Notes: generated by a model not told the origin, from the sequence alone. DNA of 40,397 nt from Candidatus Baltobacteraceae bacterium (GCA_036559195.1 DATBTN010000031.1:1-40397), one strand, 5' to 3'; positions 17,477 through 29,155 are shown, counted from the first letter of the stretch. Program-made: numbers and translations.

Positions 17477-17513
17477 GGCGGCCGGGAACAACAATAACCG
17501 GCCGCCTTTTTTT
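17477..17513 (+). terminator. Strong intrinsic terminator reading on the plus strand
   Basis: A perfect nine-base stem, GGCGGCCGG (17477-17485) and CCGGCCGCC (17498-17506), with a twelve-base loop, is followed at once by seven T (17507-17513). The T-run overlaps the stop codon of rarA, which is on the other strand. It has the polarity of a plus-strand terminator, but no plus-strand gene precedes it within many kilobases. Confidence 0.85.
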
Positions 17514-18852
17514 ATCTTTTGCGGCGCTTGGCGATCCACGGCGCGAGCTTCGCCTCGGCGCCTTGCGAGCCGGGTTCGAAATACGCGCGACCGACGAGAT
17601 TCTCCGGCAGATAGGTCTGCAGCGGCGCCGACGGCGGCAGATCGCCCGCGTGCTGCCGATAGGCGTCCTGTTCGTGCGCGTATGCGTACGCCTTGCCGTA
17701 GCCGAGTTCTTTCATCAACCCGGTCGGGGCGTTGCGCAGATGCAGGGGGATGGGATCGTTGCGCGTTTCCTGCACGTCGCGCATCGCCGCCGAGTACGCG
17801 CGCCCCACGCTGTTGCTCTTGGGGGCCGTGGCCAGATAGAGTGTGGCGTGGGCGAGCGGATAGAAGCCTTCGGGCATGCCGATAAAGTGGACGGCCTGCT
17901 GCGCCGCAATCGCGACTTGAATCGCCTGCGAATCGGCAAGCCCGACATCCTCGGAAGCCAGGATGACGAGCCGCCGCGCGATGAACAGCGGATCCTCGCC
18001 CGAATCGATCATGCGCGCCAAGTAATAGATTGCGGCATCGGGGTCGCTGCCGCGCATCGACTTGATAAAGCCGCTGATGATATCGTAGTGCGCGTCGCCG
18101 GCCTTGTCGTACGAGATCGCGCGCCGCTGCATCGCATCGGCGATCAAACGCGCTCCGATCGTGCGGGTGCCGTCGGCAGACGCCGGCGCCGCATCGGCGG
18201 CGAATTCAAGCGTGCCGAGGGCGCTGCGCGCGTCGCCGTTGGAGAGTCCGATCAGCGCGGCGCGCGCGCCGTCCTCGAGCCGCACGCGCAGCGCGCCGAG
18301 GCCGCGCTCGCTATCGGCCAGCGCGCGATCGACGATCGTGCCGACGCCTTCTTCGGTCAGCGCTTTAAGAACGAAGACGCGGGAACGCGAGAGCAGCGCG
18401 GAGTTGACTTCGAACGACGGATTCTCCGTCGTCGCGCCGATCAGCGTGATCGTGCCGTCCTCGACGTACGGCAGCACCGCATCCTGTTGCCCTTTATTGA
18501 AGCGGTGGATCTCGTCGATGAAGAGTACGGTACGTTTGCCGATCGTGCGTCGATGCTGCGCTTGCGCGACCACCTTTCGCAGATCCGCCACGCCGGCGCT
18601 CACCGCCGAAATCGACGTGAACGCCGCCCCGGTCATGTTCGCGATGATCTCCGCGAGCGTCGTCTTTCCGGTGCCGGGCGGTCCCCACAAGATGAGCGAC
18701 GGCACTTTATCGCTTTCGATCGCGCGCCGCAGCGCGCGGCCCTCGCCAACGATGTGTTCTTGCCCAACGAACTCCTCGAGCGAACGCGGGCGCATGCGCG
18801 CCGCCAACGGCGCCTGCGCCGCTTCGGCCGTGCCGAACAACGTCGGTTCCAC
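17512..18852 (-). CDS. rarA: Replication-associated recombination protein A (AAA+ ATPase)
   Basis: 446 residues of the RarA/MgsA/WRNIP1 family. Walker A is ILWGPPGTGKTTLAEI and Walker B is VLFIDEIHRFNKGQQDAVLP; sensor 1 follows in IGATTENPSF. The N-terminus carries PLAARMRPRSLEEFVGQEH, the classic family opening, and the C-terminal part holds the tetramerisation region (DPDAAIYYLARMIDSGEDP). It acts at stalled replication forks together with SSB. It is the last gene of the tsaC-ostA-ostA-rarA series and starts one base after the stop of the second OstA gene. Confidence 0.97.
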   Translation of the reverse strand: MEPTLFGTAEAAQAPLAARMRPRSLEEFVGQEHIVGEGRALRRAIESDKVPSLILWGPPGTGKTTLAEIIANMTGAAFTSISAVSAGVADLRKVVAQAQHRRTIGKRTVLFIDEIHRFNKGQQDAVLPYVEDGTITLIGATTENPSFEVNSALLSRSRVFVLKALTEEGVGTIVDRALADSERGLGALRVRLEDGARAALIGLSNGDARSALGTLEFAADAAPASADGTRTIGARLIADAMQRRAISYDKAGDAHYDIISGFIKSMRGSDPDAAIYYLARMIDSGEDPLFIARRLVILASEDVGLADSQAIQVAIAAQQAVHFIGMPEGFYPLAHATLYLATAPKSNSVGRAYSAAMRDVQETRNDPIPLHLRNAPTGLMKELGYGKAYAYAHEQDAYRQHAGDLPPSAPLQTYLPENLVGRAYFEPGSQGAEAKLAPWIAKRRKR

Positions 18853-18853
18853 G

Positions 18854-19504
18854 TTAGTGAATCTTCGGGTTCTTGATGACGATCGGTTTGGGCGTCGCGA
18901 TCGACGCGTGGATCATTCCGGGAAAGACCATCTTCACGTCGCCGCTCGCCACGCCGTCATCGGAGAGCGTGTCGTACGTCGCGTGGGCGGCGTCGAGCGT
19001 GCGTTGATCCTGCACCACGTGCACGTGACCGTCGAGATCCAATTGATGGAGGCGATCGTTCAAGCGCGCGCCATCGGCGTCGGCCGTCGTCGCTCCCTGC
19101 ACGTACTGCACGTTGCCCGCCGCGGTGTAGATTTTCGTCGAACCGTCGACGTGCAGTTCGTCGCTCGCGAGCGTGGACGGGCCGCGCGAAGCGTTCTGCT
19201 GCGCGCTGCTCAACCCGCCGAACGTGCCCGATTGATCGTGAATCGTCACGTTTCCGTAGAGGTTGAAGAGGCGCTTCTTGTAGTTGCCCGTTCCGCGATC
19301 GGCGTCGATCGTCGAGCCGTCAGTCCGCGTTGCAAACACGTGATGCGGCGCGGAAAAGTCGCCGGTCTGGAGGTTCGCGATCAACTCGTCGGTTTGCAGC
19401 GACCACTCGCCGATGCGCGCGGTCGCCTTCGCGCCGGGCGGCGGTGGGGCGACGGCGAGCAAACAGAGTGACGCCGCAAGCCAAGCGATGCCGAGTTTCC
19501 TCAT
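18854..19504 (-). CDS. OstA/LptA-domain exported protein (second of tandem pair)
   Basis: 216 residues from the ATG that overlaps the stop of the upstream paralogue (ATGA). A signal peptide is present (MRKLGIAWLAASLCLLAVAP). The mature part has the repeating beta-strand pattern of OstA/LptA/LptC proteins, such as ADRGTGNYKKRLFNLYGNVT, ASDELHVDGSTKIYTAAGNV and LNDRLHQLDLDGHVHVVQDQ. LptA-type proteins bridge the periplasm and carry LPS. A C-terminal extension of about 45 residues with PGMIHAS ends in KPIVIKNPKIH. The longer frame to 19894 is a shadow of the neighbour. Confidence 0.85.
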   Translation of the reverse strand: MRKLGIAWLAASLCLLAVAPPPPGAKATARIGEWSLQTDELIANLQTGDFSAPHHVFATRTDGSTIDADRGTGNYKKRLFNLYGNVTIHDQSGTFGGLSSAQQNASRGPSTLASDELHVDGSTKIYTAAGNVQYVQGATTADADGARLNDRLHQLDLDGHVHVVQDQRTLDAAHATYDTLSDDGVASGDVKMVFPGMIHASIATPKPIVIKNPKIH

Positions 19505-19998
19505 TGAATGAGGCGAACGTGCCCGCTCAAATGAAGTTGGTGGGTGAACTGATCGAGTACCGCTCGATCGGCTTGCAGCGAACTCGCGCCTTGCGTGACG
19601 TGCACGCTGCCGGTCGCCGTGTAGATTTTCGAGGCGCCGTCGACTTGCAGCTCGTCGCAGAGGAGCGTGGCCGGCTGCGGACTTCTCTGACCGCCGGCAA
19701 CGCTCGTGAGAATACCGTTTTGATCGTGAAGCACGACGTGGCCGTAAAACGTCGCATCCTTTTGCTTGAAATTTCCGGCCGCGCGATCGGCGTCGACGGT
19801 GCTCCCCGGGCGATCGAGATGCACGTGGGTCGGCGCGTTGAACGTGCCGGCGTTCCAATTCGTGATGTCGAGGGAATCGCTCGTAAAATTCCAATCGCCA
19901 AAGGCGAGGCCTGCGGACTTCGAACCGGTAGTCGCGGTCGCGACGGAACCGGCAAGCATGAGCGCGGCAACGAGCGCTGCGCTGGTGATCAATTTCAT
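19501..19998 (-). CDS. OstA/LptA-domain exported protein (first of tandem pair)
   Basis: 165 residues with a signal peptide (MKLITSAALVAALMLAGSVA, cleavage near ATA-TT). The mature sequence aligns by eye with the next gene: DADRAAGNFKQKDATFYGHV, CDELQVDGASKIYTATGSVH and LDQFTHQLHLSGHV all have counterparts there, so the two arose by duplication. The fold suggests lipopolysaccharide or lipid transport across the periplasm. No LptB, LptC, LptD, LptF or LptG is in the window. It starts ten bases after tsaC. Confidence 0.85.
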   Translation of the reverse strand: MKLITSAALVAALMLAGSVATATTGSKSAGLAFGDWNFTSDSLDITNWNAGTFNAPTHVHLDRPGSTVDADRAAGNFKQKDATFYGHVVLHDQNGILTSVAGGQRSPQPATLLCDELQVDGASKIYTATGSVHVTQGASSLQADRAVLDQFTHQLHLSGHVRLIQ

Positions 19999-20008
19999 GG
20001 CAAATCTC

Positions 20009-20668
20009 TTACGGGTTGCGAATCGTTACGGTTTGCCGGATGACGGGACCGAGCAGTTCCGTTAGCCGTTCGTACCCTACAACCCCCTCCCGGAGTACGC
20101 GCGGTTGCGGTCCGGTAAGGTCGATCACGGTCGATTCGGCGAGGTAGCGCGTGGGGCCGTTTTCGACGAGCAGGTCCGCCGCCGGCAGGCCGTCGCGCTC
20201 GCCCGTGCCGCGGTATGCCAGCTGCCCGCTGATGTTGGCGCTGGTCGCCGCCAGCGGGCCGCAGCGTTCGAGGATGGCCAGACACAGCGGATCGTCCGGT
20301 ACGCGAAACCCGAGAGTCGGCAAGCCCGAGGTCACGTCCTCGCTTATAAACGCGGGACGGCGCACGATTAGCGTCACCGGCCCGGGAAAAAGCCGCCGCC
20401 CCGCGGCGATGGCGAGCGCGTTGTCTTTCGCGTACTCCAAAAATTCGGGAATGCTCGCCAAATGCAAGGTCAGCGGTTTTGCATCGGGGCGGCGCTTGGT
20501 TCCGTAGATGCGCGCGATCGCGCGGCTGTCGTAGGGATCGCAGCCGATTCCGTAGACCGTGTCGGTGGGAAAAATCGCGGTCCCGCCTCCGAAGGTTACC
20601 CGCGCGACTTCTTCGACGACGCGCGCGATCGATTCGTTGCGCGCGTCGATAATCGTGCCGACATTCAT
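20009..20668 (-). CDS. tsaC: Threonylcarbamoyl-AMP synthase (YrdC/Sua5 family)
   Basis: 219 residues. It makes threonylcarbamoyl-AMP from Thr, bicarbonate and ATP, the first step of t6A modification at position 37 of ANN-decoding tRNAs. Family motifs are visible: FPTDTVYGIGCDPYD, KRRPDAKPLTLH (the KxR signature) and LAATSANISGQ. It is single domain; the C-terminal Sua5 extension is absent, as in short YrdC/TsaC proteins. It lies between mreB and the OstA pair; in Bacillus the homologue ywlC also sits near glyA and the atp operon. Confidence 0.95.
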   Translation of the reverse strand: MNVGTIIDARNESIARVVEEVARVTFGGGTAIFPTDTVYGIGCDPYDSRAIARIYGTKRRPDAKPLTLHLASIPEFLEYAKDNALAIAAGRRLFPGPVTLIVRRPAFISEDVTSGLPTLGFRVPDDPLCLAILERCGPLAATSANISGQLAYRGTGERDGLPAADLLVENGPTRYLAESTVIDLTGPQPRVLREGVVGYERLTELLGPVIRQTVTIRNP

Positions 20669-20770
20669 CGACCGGCAGACCGAGAGCGCGCTTGCTTTGT
20701 GGGAGCAGCTTTCATAGATGCTCTTCTTCTACCCGCGCAAGGCCGCCGACCCACTTCAATTACTTGGATG

Positions 20771-21883
<1,113 letters not shown>

Positions 21884-23248
21884 TTACTCTGGTGTTCGGG
21901 GTCGGGTCGTAGGATACGCGCTTGTTTCGAAAAGTCCGGTTGGTTCGGCTAGCGGCGTGATCCCGCTCGAGCGTTGGACTTGGCCGCCCAGGGTCGAGAG
22001 CATCTCTTCGAGGCGCTCGTAGCCCCGGTCGATGTACTCGAGGCCGATGATCTCCGTCTCGCCTTGAGCCGCCAGACCCGCGACCACGAGCGCGGCCCCC
22101 GCCCGGATATCCGGCGCTTCGACCGGCGCTCCCGAGAGCGACTCGACGCCCCGGATGACCGCGGTGTTGCTCTCCATCGAGACGCGCGCGTCGGCGCCCA
22201 TGCGAGCCAGCTCGTTCACGTATGAAAACCGGGCGTTAAAGATCGATTCTTCGACGATGCTGGTCCCCGGTGCGGTACAGAGAAATGAAACCATCTGCGG
22301 CTGCAGATCCGTGGGAAATCCGGGATAGGGAGCGGTCAGAATCTCGGTGCCGCCGGTTATGCCGCCGGCCTGAATGCGCAGCCAATCATCGCCCGAGGTC
22401 ATAACGGCACCGCACTCTTGGAGCTTGAGCGTAACGGCATGCAAGTGGTCGGGATCGCATTTGGTGACCGTCACGTCGCCCCGCGTAATCGCGCCGCAGA
22501 GCAGCAGCGTACCGGCGACGATGCGATCCGGAATGATCGTATATTCCACGCCTTGGAGTTCGGTCACGCCGTCGACGACGATGGTGTCGGAACCGGCGCC
22601 TTTGACGTTGGCACCCATCGCCTGCAGAAATCCGGCGAGATCGCCGACTTCGGGTTCCATCGCCGCGTTGCGGATCGTGGTGGTACCGTCGGCAAGAACC
22701 GCCGCGAGCAGCGCGTTCTTCGTCGCACCGACCGACGGCATTCGCAATTCGATCTCGCCGCCGTGCAAGCGCCGGTTCATCGCGGTTGCGACGAGATAGC
22801 CGTGCGCGTTTTTTACGTCGCAGCCGAGCGCGCGAAACGCTTGTTCGTGCATGTCGGTCGCGCGCGTGCCGAGCACGCAGCCGCCCGGAAGCGGTACCTC
22901 CGCGCGGCCGAAACGCCCTAACAGCGGGCCAACCAAGTCGAACGAGGCGGCCAGTTTGCGAACGAGCGTGTAGGGCGCGCGGTGCGAGGCGACGTTGCGC
23001 GGATCGATCGTGACGGTGCCGTCACCCTCGTACCGCAGACGCGCGCCGAGCGATTCGAGCAACGACCACATGACCGAGACGTCGGTGATACGCGGGACCC
23101 GATGCAGCGTGACGGTGCTCTTCGCGAGCAAGGCCGCAGCCATGATCGGCAGCGCCGCGTTCTTCGCACCGTGCGTCGCAATCGTGCCCTCGAGTTGCGC
23201 GCCGCCGCGCACGCGCAGCGTCGTTTCCAGACGATCGAGCGTATTCAT
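21884..23248 (-). CDS. murA: UDP-N-acetylglucosamine 1-carboxyvinyltransferase
   Basis: 454 residues, which commits UDP-GlcNAc to peptidoglycan by adding enolpyruvate from PEP. The catalytic cysteine is Cys124 in LPGGCVLGTR, the fosfomycin target, and the N-terminal GAKNAALP loop supplies Lys29 and Asn30. FPTDLQPQM in the C-terminal half is also typical. The ATG (MNTLDRLETTLRVRGG) overlaps the stop of the upstream gene (ATGA); a GTG six codons earlier is less likely. The C-terminal tail of about 20 residues after the last helix looks disordered. Placement between the atp operon and mreB matches Bacillus murAA. Confidence 0.97.
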   Translation of the reverse strand: MNTLDRLETTLRVRGGAQLEGTIATHGAKNAALPIMAAALLAKSTVTLHRVPRITDVSVMWSLLESLGARLRYEGDGTVTIDPRNVASHRAPYTLVRKLAASFDLVGPLLGRFGRAEVPLPGGCVLGTRATDMHEQAFRALGCDVKNAHGYLVATAMNRRLHGGEIELRMPSVGATKNALLAAVLADGTTTIRNAAMEPEVGDLAGFLQAMGANVKGAGSDTIVVDGVTELQGVEYTIIPDRIVAGTLLLCGAITRGDVTVTKCDPDHLHAVTLKLQECGAVMTSGDDWLRIQAGGITGGTEILTAPYPGFPTDLQPQMVSFLCTAPGTSIVEESIFNARFSYVNELARMGADARVSMESNTAVIRGVESLSGAPVEAPDIRAGAALVVAGLAAQGETEIIGLEYIDRGYERLEEMLSTLGGQVQRSSGITPLAEPTGLFETSAYPTTRPRTPE

Positions 23249-23676
23249 ACCGTCAAGGGCTCGCACATAAAAACGCGCCCGTCATAAGATCCGCCGTGCA
23301 TTTCCAACCGTAGTGTCCCATCGATTCCAAATCGTGCGATCAGGTCGCTCGCCGTACCGCTGCCCAGTTCCACCATCTCCGCGCGCCGGTCGTGCAGCGT
23401 CCCGGCGAAGCGCCGTCCGAGGTTGTCGGTAATGCGCGCCCGCCCGTCGGCATATAACCCGATCGCGATCCAAAGCGTTCCGTCGCTCGCAGTATAGTAG
23501 GCGGCGCTCCGATCGGCGACTTCGGCGATGAACTCCGGGACCTGCGACGGCGGTACGAACGAGATCGGGCGGTAGGGCCGCTCGACCGCCGGCTCGGTGA
23601 CGCGCGCGAAGAAGGCGAGAGCGCCGAGCTCGAGCGCGTTCGCGGCTAAAACGGACCAGCCCGGCGTGTGTCGCAC
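23245..23676 (-). CDS. Unknown protein between atpC and murA
   Basis: 143 residues from a GTG (MRHTPGWSVLAANALELGAL). A moderately hydrophobic first 25 residues could be a weak signal or membrane anchor. The rest is mixed alpha/beta with beta-rich stretches (SDGTLWIAIGLYADGRARIT, FGIDGTLRLEMHGGSYDGRV). I recognise no family. It lies 22 bases after atpC and overlaps murA, so it is part of the atp-murA transcript. In Bacillus the same slot holds small unrelated genes such as ywzB and ywmB, which makes a local envelope or ATPase role possible but unproven. Confidence 0.7.
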   Translation of the reverse strand: MRHTPGWSVLAANALELGALAFFARVTEPAVERPYRPISFVPPSQVPEFIAEVADRSAAYYTASDGTLWIAIGLYADGRARITDNLGRRFAGTLHDRRAEMVELGSGTASDLIARFGIDGTLRLEMHGGSYDGRVFMCEPLTV

Positions 23677-23698
23677 GACCCGCAGTTTCGCCGGAGTC

Positions 23699-24114
23699 TT
23701 AGTGGTGTCCGGTTAGACGCAGCTTGGCGTTAGCGAAGTCGATGAGCGCCGCTTCGCGCTCGACCGCGTGCGGCTCGGTAGCGGCTTTTTGCCGCTCGGT
23801 TGCCTCGGTAAGCTCCACGCGCGTTTGGGCAACGTCGACTTCGTCGAATGCGAGCGCGGCGTCGACCAGGACGGTGACGCGATCGGGCAAGGCTTGCATG
23901 AACCCCTCGGCCGTCGCAAGTTCGAGTCGTTTGGCCGCGCCGTTCTCGACGATATTTGCACGCAGCACGCCCGGTTTGAGCGCGCTCAAGAACGGCGCGT
24001 GGTGCGCGAGGATACCTTCCTCGCCCTCGGTCGTGACGGCGATCACCAGCTCCGCATCGCCTTCAAAGATCACTTTGGTCGGCGTGATGAGCTTGAACGG
24101 AATCGTCGCGGGCA

Positions 24115-24115
<1 letters not shown>
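23699..24115 (-). CDS. atpC: ATP synthase F1 subunit epsilon
   Basis: 138 residues from ATG (MPATIPFKLITPTKVIFEGD), sharing one base with the beta-subunit stop (TGATG); a TTG one codon earlier is the only other start. The N-terminal ten-stranded domain is clear (GILAHHAPFLSALKPGVL), and the C-terminal helical hairpin is present and rich in Ala and Glu (VELTEATERQKAATE...), so the inhibitory arm seen in many bacteria may be kept. It sits on the central stalk. Confidence 0.96.
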
Positions 24116-25611
<1,496 letters not shown>

Positions 25612-26475
25612 TCATCCGCGCAGCGCTTCGGCGCCGCCGACGATTTCGAGCAGTTCTTTAGTGATCGCCGCTTGACGCGCGTTGTTCATCGCGATGGTGA
25701 GTTCGTCGATGAGTTTGCCCGCATTTTCGGTTGCGTTGTTCATCGCGAGCAGCTGAGCTGCGAAGAACGCCGCGTCGGTCTCGAGCATAGCCGAGAAGAG
25801 GGTGAATTCCAGATATTTCGGCAGCAAGCGCGAGAGCACGAACTCTGGCGAGGGCGCGAACTCGACCGCGCTCTTGGGGCCCGCCTCGCCGCCGCCGCGA
25901 AGCGCCTCGCCTTCGACCGGCACCAGGCGCCGAGTCTCCGGTTTTTGCGAGATCATCGAGACGAGTTTTTGGGAGACGAGCGTGATATCGCCGATCTTAC
26001 CGGCCACGAAATCGTCGGTTACGGTCTGCGCCAGTTCGCGCGCCGCGGCGATCTTCGAGGGCGCGTTGAGCGGCCACGTGAGGTGCTCGCTCTGTCCGAA
26101 TCGCCGCACGGCGTTGCGCGCCTTGATGCCGACGGTATAAAAGACGGCGTCTTGATGATCGCGGCGGTAGATCTCGGCCTGCCGGATCGCGTTGGAATTG
26201 AACGCGCCCGCGAGGCCTTTGTCGGCCGTCATCAGGATCACGCCCGAGGGCGCGCCCTCGCGGCCCGGCTTCATGAACGGATGATCGACGCTGCCGACCG
26301 AGGCCATCAAGTCGCGCAGCATCTCGCCGAGGGTCTCGGCGTACGGACGCGCTTGTTTTTGCGCCATCTCGGCACGCCGGATCTTCGCCGCGGCGACTTG
26401 CTTCATCGCCTTGGTGATCTGCTGCGTGTTCTTCAGCGAGCGTATGCGCTCCCGAAGATCCTTAACTGAAGCCAT
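25612..26475 (-). CDS. atpG: ATP synthase F1 subunit gamma
   Basis: 287 residues. The N-terminal helix ([20 protein letters not shown]) and the C-terminal helix (MNNATENAGKLIDELTIAMN) that form the rotating coiled coil are both clear. The middle Rossmann-like domain contains ILMTADKGLAGAFN. The start overlaps the atpA stop (TAATG). No extra regulatory loop like that of cyanobacteria or chloroplasts is seen. Confidence 0.98.
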   Translation of the reverse strand: MASVKDLRERIRSLKNTQQITKAMKQVAAAKIRRAEMAQKQARPYAETLGEMLRDLMASVGSVDHPFMKPGREGAPSGVILMTADKGLAGAFNSNAIRQAEIYRRDHQDAVFYTVGIKARNAVRRFGQSEHLTWPLNAPSKIAAARELAQTVTDDFVAGKIGDITLVSQKLVSMISQKPETRRLVPVEGEALRGGGEAGPKSAVEFAPSPEFVLSRLLPKYLEFTLFSAMLETDAAFFAAQLLAMNNATENAGKLIDELTIAMNNARQAAITKELLEIVGGAEALRG

Positions 26476-27974
26476 TAGAAGGTTTTATTGAACTCCGTCA
26501 GCGCGGCTTCGAGTTTTTGCTTGGTCTCGTCCGAGAGTTGGCCGCTCTTTTCGATGGACTCGAGCAAATCGGGATGCTTATCGTGCAGGCACGAGACGAA
26601 TGCGGTCGCCCAGTTTTGCAGCCGCGGCGTCGGGATATCGTTCACGTAGCCTTTGGTGGCCGCGAACAGGATGGCGACTTGCTCTTCGACCGGCATCGGC
26701 TGGTACTGCGGCTGCTTGAGCAACTCGGTGAGCTTCTCGCCGCGCAGCAATTGATTCTGCGTCGACTTATCGAGATCGCTCGCGAGTTTCGCGAACGCCG
26801 CGAGATCGCGATACTGCGCGAGTTCGAGTTTCAACTGACCGGCGACCGATTTCATCGCCTTGGTCTGCGCCGAACCGCCCACGCGCGAGACCGAGAGGCC
26901 CACGTCGACTGCCGGACGGATTCCCTGGAAGAAGAGATTCGGAGTTAGGTAGATCTGGCCGTCGGTGATCGAGATCACGTTGGTTGGAATGTACGCGGCG
27001 AAGTCGCCGGCCTGCGTTTCGATGATCGGCAGCGCCGTCATCGAGCCGCCGCCCAGTTCGTCCGAGAGTTTCGCGGCGCGCTCGAGCAAGCGCGAGTGCA
27101 GGAAGAAGACGTCGCCCGGGTAGGCTTCGCGGCCCGGCGGACGGCGCAGCAACAACGCCATTTCGCGATAGGATTGCGCGTGTTTGGTGAGATCGTCGTA
27201 CACGATGAGGACGTCTTTGCCCGCGAGCATCAATTCCTCGCCCATCGCCGCGCCGGCAAACGGAGCGATCCAACGTAGCGCCGCGGCATCCGACGGACCG
27301 ACGGAGACGATCGTCGTGTACTCCATCGCGCCCTTCTTCTCGAGGGTCTGCGCGAGCGCGGCGACGGTAGAACTCTTCTGGCCGATCGCAACGTAGATGC
27401 AGAAGACGTTGCGGCCCTTTTGATTGATGATCGTGTCGATCGCGATCGCCGTCTTACCGGTGCTGCGGTCGCCGATGATCAATTCGCGCTGGCCCTTGCC
27501 GATCGGAATCAGCGCGTCGATGGCGCGGATGCCGGTTGGCAACGATTGCTTGACCCCTTGCCGCTCGACGACCGAGGGAGCCACGTTCTCGATGGTGCGA
27601 TATTTTTTGGTCGCGATCGGGCCCTTGCCGTCGATCGGCGCGCCGAGCGGATCGACGACGCGGCCGAGCAGCGCCTCGCCCACCGGCACCGACGCGATGC
27701 GGCCCGTGCGGCGAACTTTATCGCCTTCCTTAATCTCGTTGTCGGGTCCCATGATCACGACGCCGACGTTGTCCTCTTCGAGATTGAGCGCGACGCCCTG
27801 AAGACCGTTCGGAAACTCCACGAGTTCCGACGAACGCACGCCTTGCAACCCGTAGATCCGCGCGAGATTCGCCCCAACCTCGATCACGGTCCCAACCTGA
27901 TCCTCCTGGACCTCGGAGCTGAAACTCGCGATCTGCTGCTTAAGGATCCCGGCAATCTCGTCTGCATTAATCAT
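26475..27974 (-). CDS. atpA: ATP synthase F1 subunit alpha
   Basis: 499 residues. The non-catalytic nucleotide site has the P-loop [15 protein letters not shown]. Other family stretches are [19 protein letters not shown]... and the C-terminal helical bundle ending in NKTF. The N-terminus ([18 protein letters not shown]) is the region that meets delta. The palindromic repeat copy at 27978-28090 fills nearly all the gap to atpH and leaves only four bases before the ATG, with no clear Shine-Dalgarno visible. Confidence 0.99.
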   Translation of the reverse strand: MINADEIAGILKQQIASFSSEVQEDQVGTVIEVGANLARIYGLQGVRSSELVEFPNGLQGVALNLEEDNVGVVIMGPDNEIKEGDKVRRTGRIASVPVGEALLGRVVDPLGAPIDGKGPIATKKYRTIENVAPSVVERQGVKQSLPTGIRAIDALIPIGKGQRELIIGDRSTGKTAIAIDTIINQKGRNVFCIYVAIGQKSSTVAALAQTLEKKGAMEYTTIVSVGPSDAAALRWIAPFAGAAMGEELMLAGKDVLIVYDDLTKHAQSYREMALLLRRPPGREAYPGDVFFLHSRLLERAAKLSDELGGGSMTALPIIETQAGDFAAYIPTNVISITDGQIYLTPNLFFQGIRPAVDVGLSVSRVGGSAQTKAMKSVAGQLKLELAQYRDLAAFAKLASDLDKSTQNQLLRGEKLTELLKQPQYQPMPVEEQVAILFAATKGYVNDIPTPRLQNWATAFVSCLHDKHPDLLESIEKSGQLSDETKQKLEAALTEFNKTF

Positions 27975-27977
27975 TTT

Positions 27978-28090
27978 GAAAGGCGCTCCGCTCTAAGCTC
28001 CGCGCCCCCCAGCCGAGCTGGGGCCCCCGAACGGGGGCTTGGGCGCCTGAATGTGTTGCTGATTTGGACGTTCCCCGTGGGCGCCCGTGG
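27978..28090. repeat. GC-rich palindromic intergenic repeat, copy upstream of atpA
   Basis: This is the sister of the copy at 21767-21870 in the same orientation, with the shared blocks listed there. Hairpins seen are CCCCAGC-cga-GCTGGGG at 28007-28023, CCCCC-gaac-GGGGG at 28024-28037, and an outer stem AGGCGC 27981-27986 with GCGCCT 28043-28048. It lies inside the atp operon between atpH and atpA, the only large gap in that operon, directly before the atpA start. Confidence 0.88.
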
Positions 28091-28121
28091 ATGATCGATC
28101 TCATTATTGTTTGTTTCATCG

Positions 28122-28664
28122 TTAGTTTTGGGCGAATAGGGTTCGGGTGAGTTCTTCTAGGCGGCCGGCGACCGAGCCGTCGACGCGGCGGTCGCCCATC
28201 GTTATGCGCACGCCGCCGATGAGGTCGGGCGCGACGCGCTGGGTGACGTCGAACTTTTTATCGTAAATCTTTTCCAGGCGTTCGACCAGCGCGCGCAGTT
28301 CTTCGCTCGAAAGTTCGTGCGCGGCGGTTACCGTCAACGGCTCGAGGCCGCGTGCCTGCAGCTCCAGCACGGCGTATTGCTCGACGATTTCTCGCAAGAG
28401 CGCTTCGCGGCGTTTGCGCACCAAGAGTAGGAGCGCGTGCAGCGCGATTTCGTGCGCCTTGCCTGAAAACGCCGACGCGAGTACCTGCTCCTTGCCCTTG
28501 CGATCGACGACCGGCGAAAGTACGAACTCTTTGGTAGCCGGATCGGCAAAGATGCCGTCGGCGATCGTCCGCAAGTCCTTTCCGACGCCGTCGACTGCCT
28601 GCGCCTCTTGCGCGAGTTGGAAGACGGCGAGCGCGTAGCGGCGTGCGAGCGTTTCGTTGGCCAT
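28122..28664 (-). CDS. atpH: ATP synthase F1 subunit delta
   Basis: 180 residues, the peripheral-stalk cap (OSCP type). The N-terminal helical bundle (LARRYALAVFQLAQEAQAVD) that binds the alpha subunits is followed by the C-terminal part with KIYDKKFDVTQRVAPDLIGG and VRITMGDRRVDGSV, the conserved end. The start shares a base with the atpF stop (TAATG). Confidence 0.96.
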   Translation of the reverse strand: MANETLARRYALAVFQLAQEAQAVDGVGKDLRTIADGIFADPATKEFVLSPVVDRKGKEQVLASAFSGKAHEIALHALLLLVRKRREALLREIVEQYAVLELQARGLEPLTVTAAHELSSEELRALVERLEKIYDKKFDVTQRVAPDLIGGVRITMGDRRVDGSVAGRLEELTRTLFAQN

Positions 28665-29155
28665 TAGTTTCGAGCACCACGTTCGAGATGATTGATGAAA
28701 GCGGTAACGAGCCCGGTGTCGACCGCACGGTTTACGCGGGCTGCGGCATCGCTGCGCGCCACGCCGAGAGCTTTTTCAAGAAGTTCTTCGCGCAGCTGTT
28801 TGCGCGCGGCTTCGCGGCTGCGATCCAACTCGCCAGCAGCGTTGCGCACCGCACGCTCGCCCGACGCGCGCGCTTCGGTCAAAGCGGCCTCGCGTTCGCG
28901 CTGCGCCTGCGTGCGAGCGCGAGCGCCGATCGCGCTTGAATCGCTCTGCGCCGCGACGATCTCGCCCTGGAGCGCATCGAGCGTGGCCTTGGCTTCGTCG
29001 CGATGGCGCTCGGCCTCGGCGATCTGGCGGTTGTGGCTCTCCTGGGCCGCGAGCACCGCCGGCTGAAGATACTTCACCCAGATGAAGACGAGCGCCGCAA
29101 TAAAGAGAAACGCCGATACGACTTGGCTGAGAAGCGCGATGCTTTCGTAGTTCAC
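28664..29155 (-). CDS. atpF: ATP synthase Fo subunit b (second b-type subunit)
   Basis: 163 residues. One N-terminal membrane helix (VVSAFLFIAALVFIWVKYLQ, then PAV) leads to a long charged helix rich in Ala, Glu and Arg, the dimerisation domain of the peripheral stalk. It starts with GTG overlapping the stop of the other b-type gene (GTGA). With its neighbour it forms a b/b' pair, as in cyanobacteria and photosynthetic alphaproteobacteria. Confidence 0.9.
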   Translation of the reverse strand: MNYESIALLSQVVSAFLFIAALVFIWVKYLQPAVLAAQESHNRQIAEAERHRDEAKATLDALQGEIVAAQSDSSAIGARARTQAQREREAALTEARASGERAVRNAAGELDRSREAARKQLREELLEKALGVARSDAAARVNRAVDTGLVTAFINHLERGARN

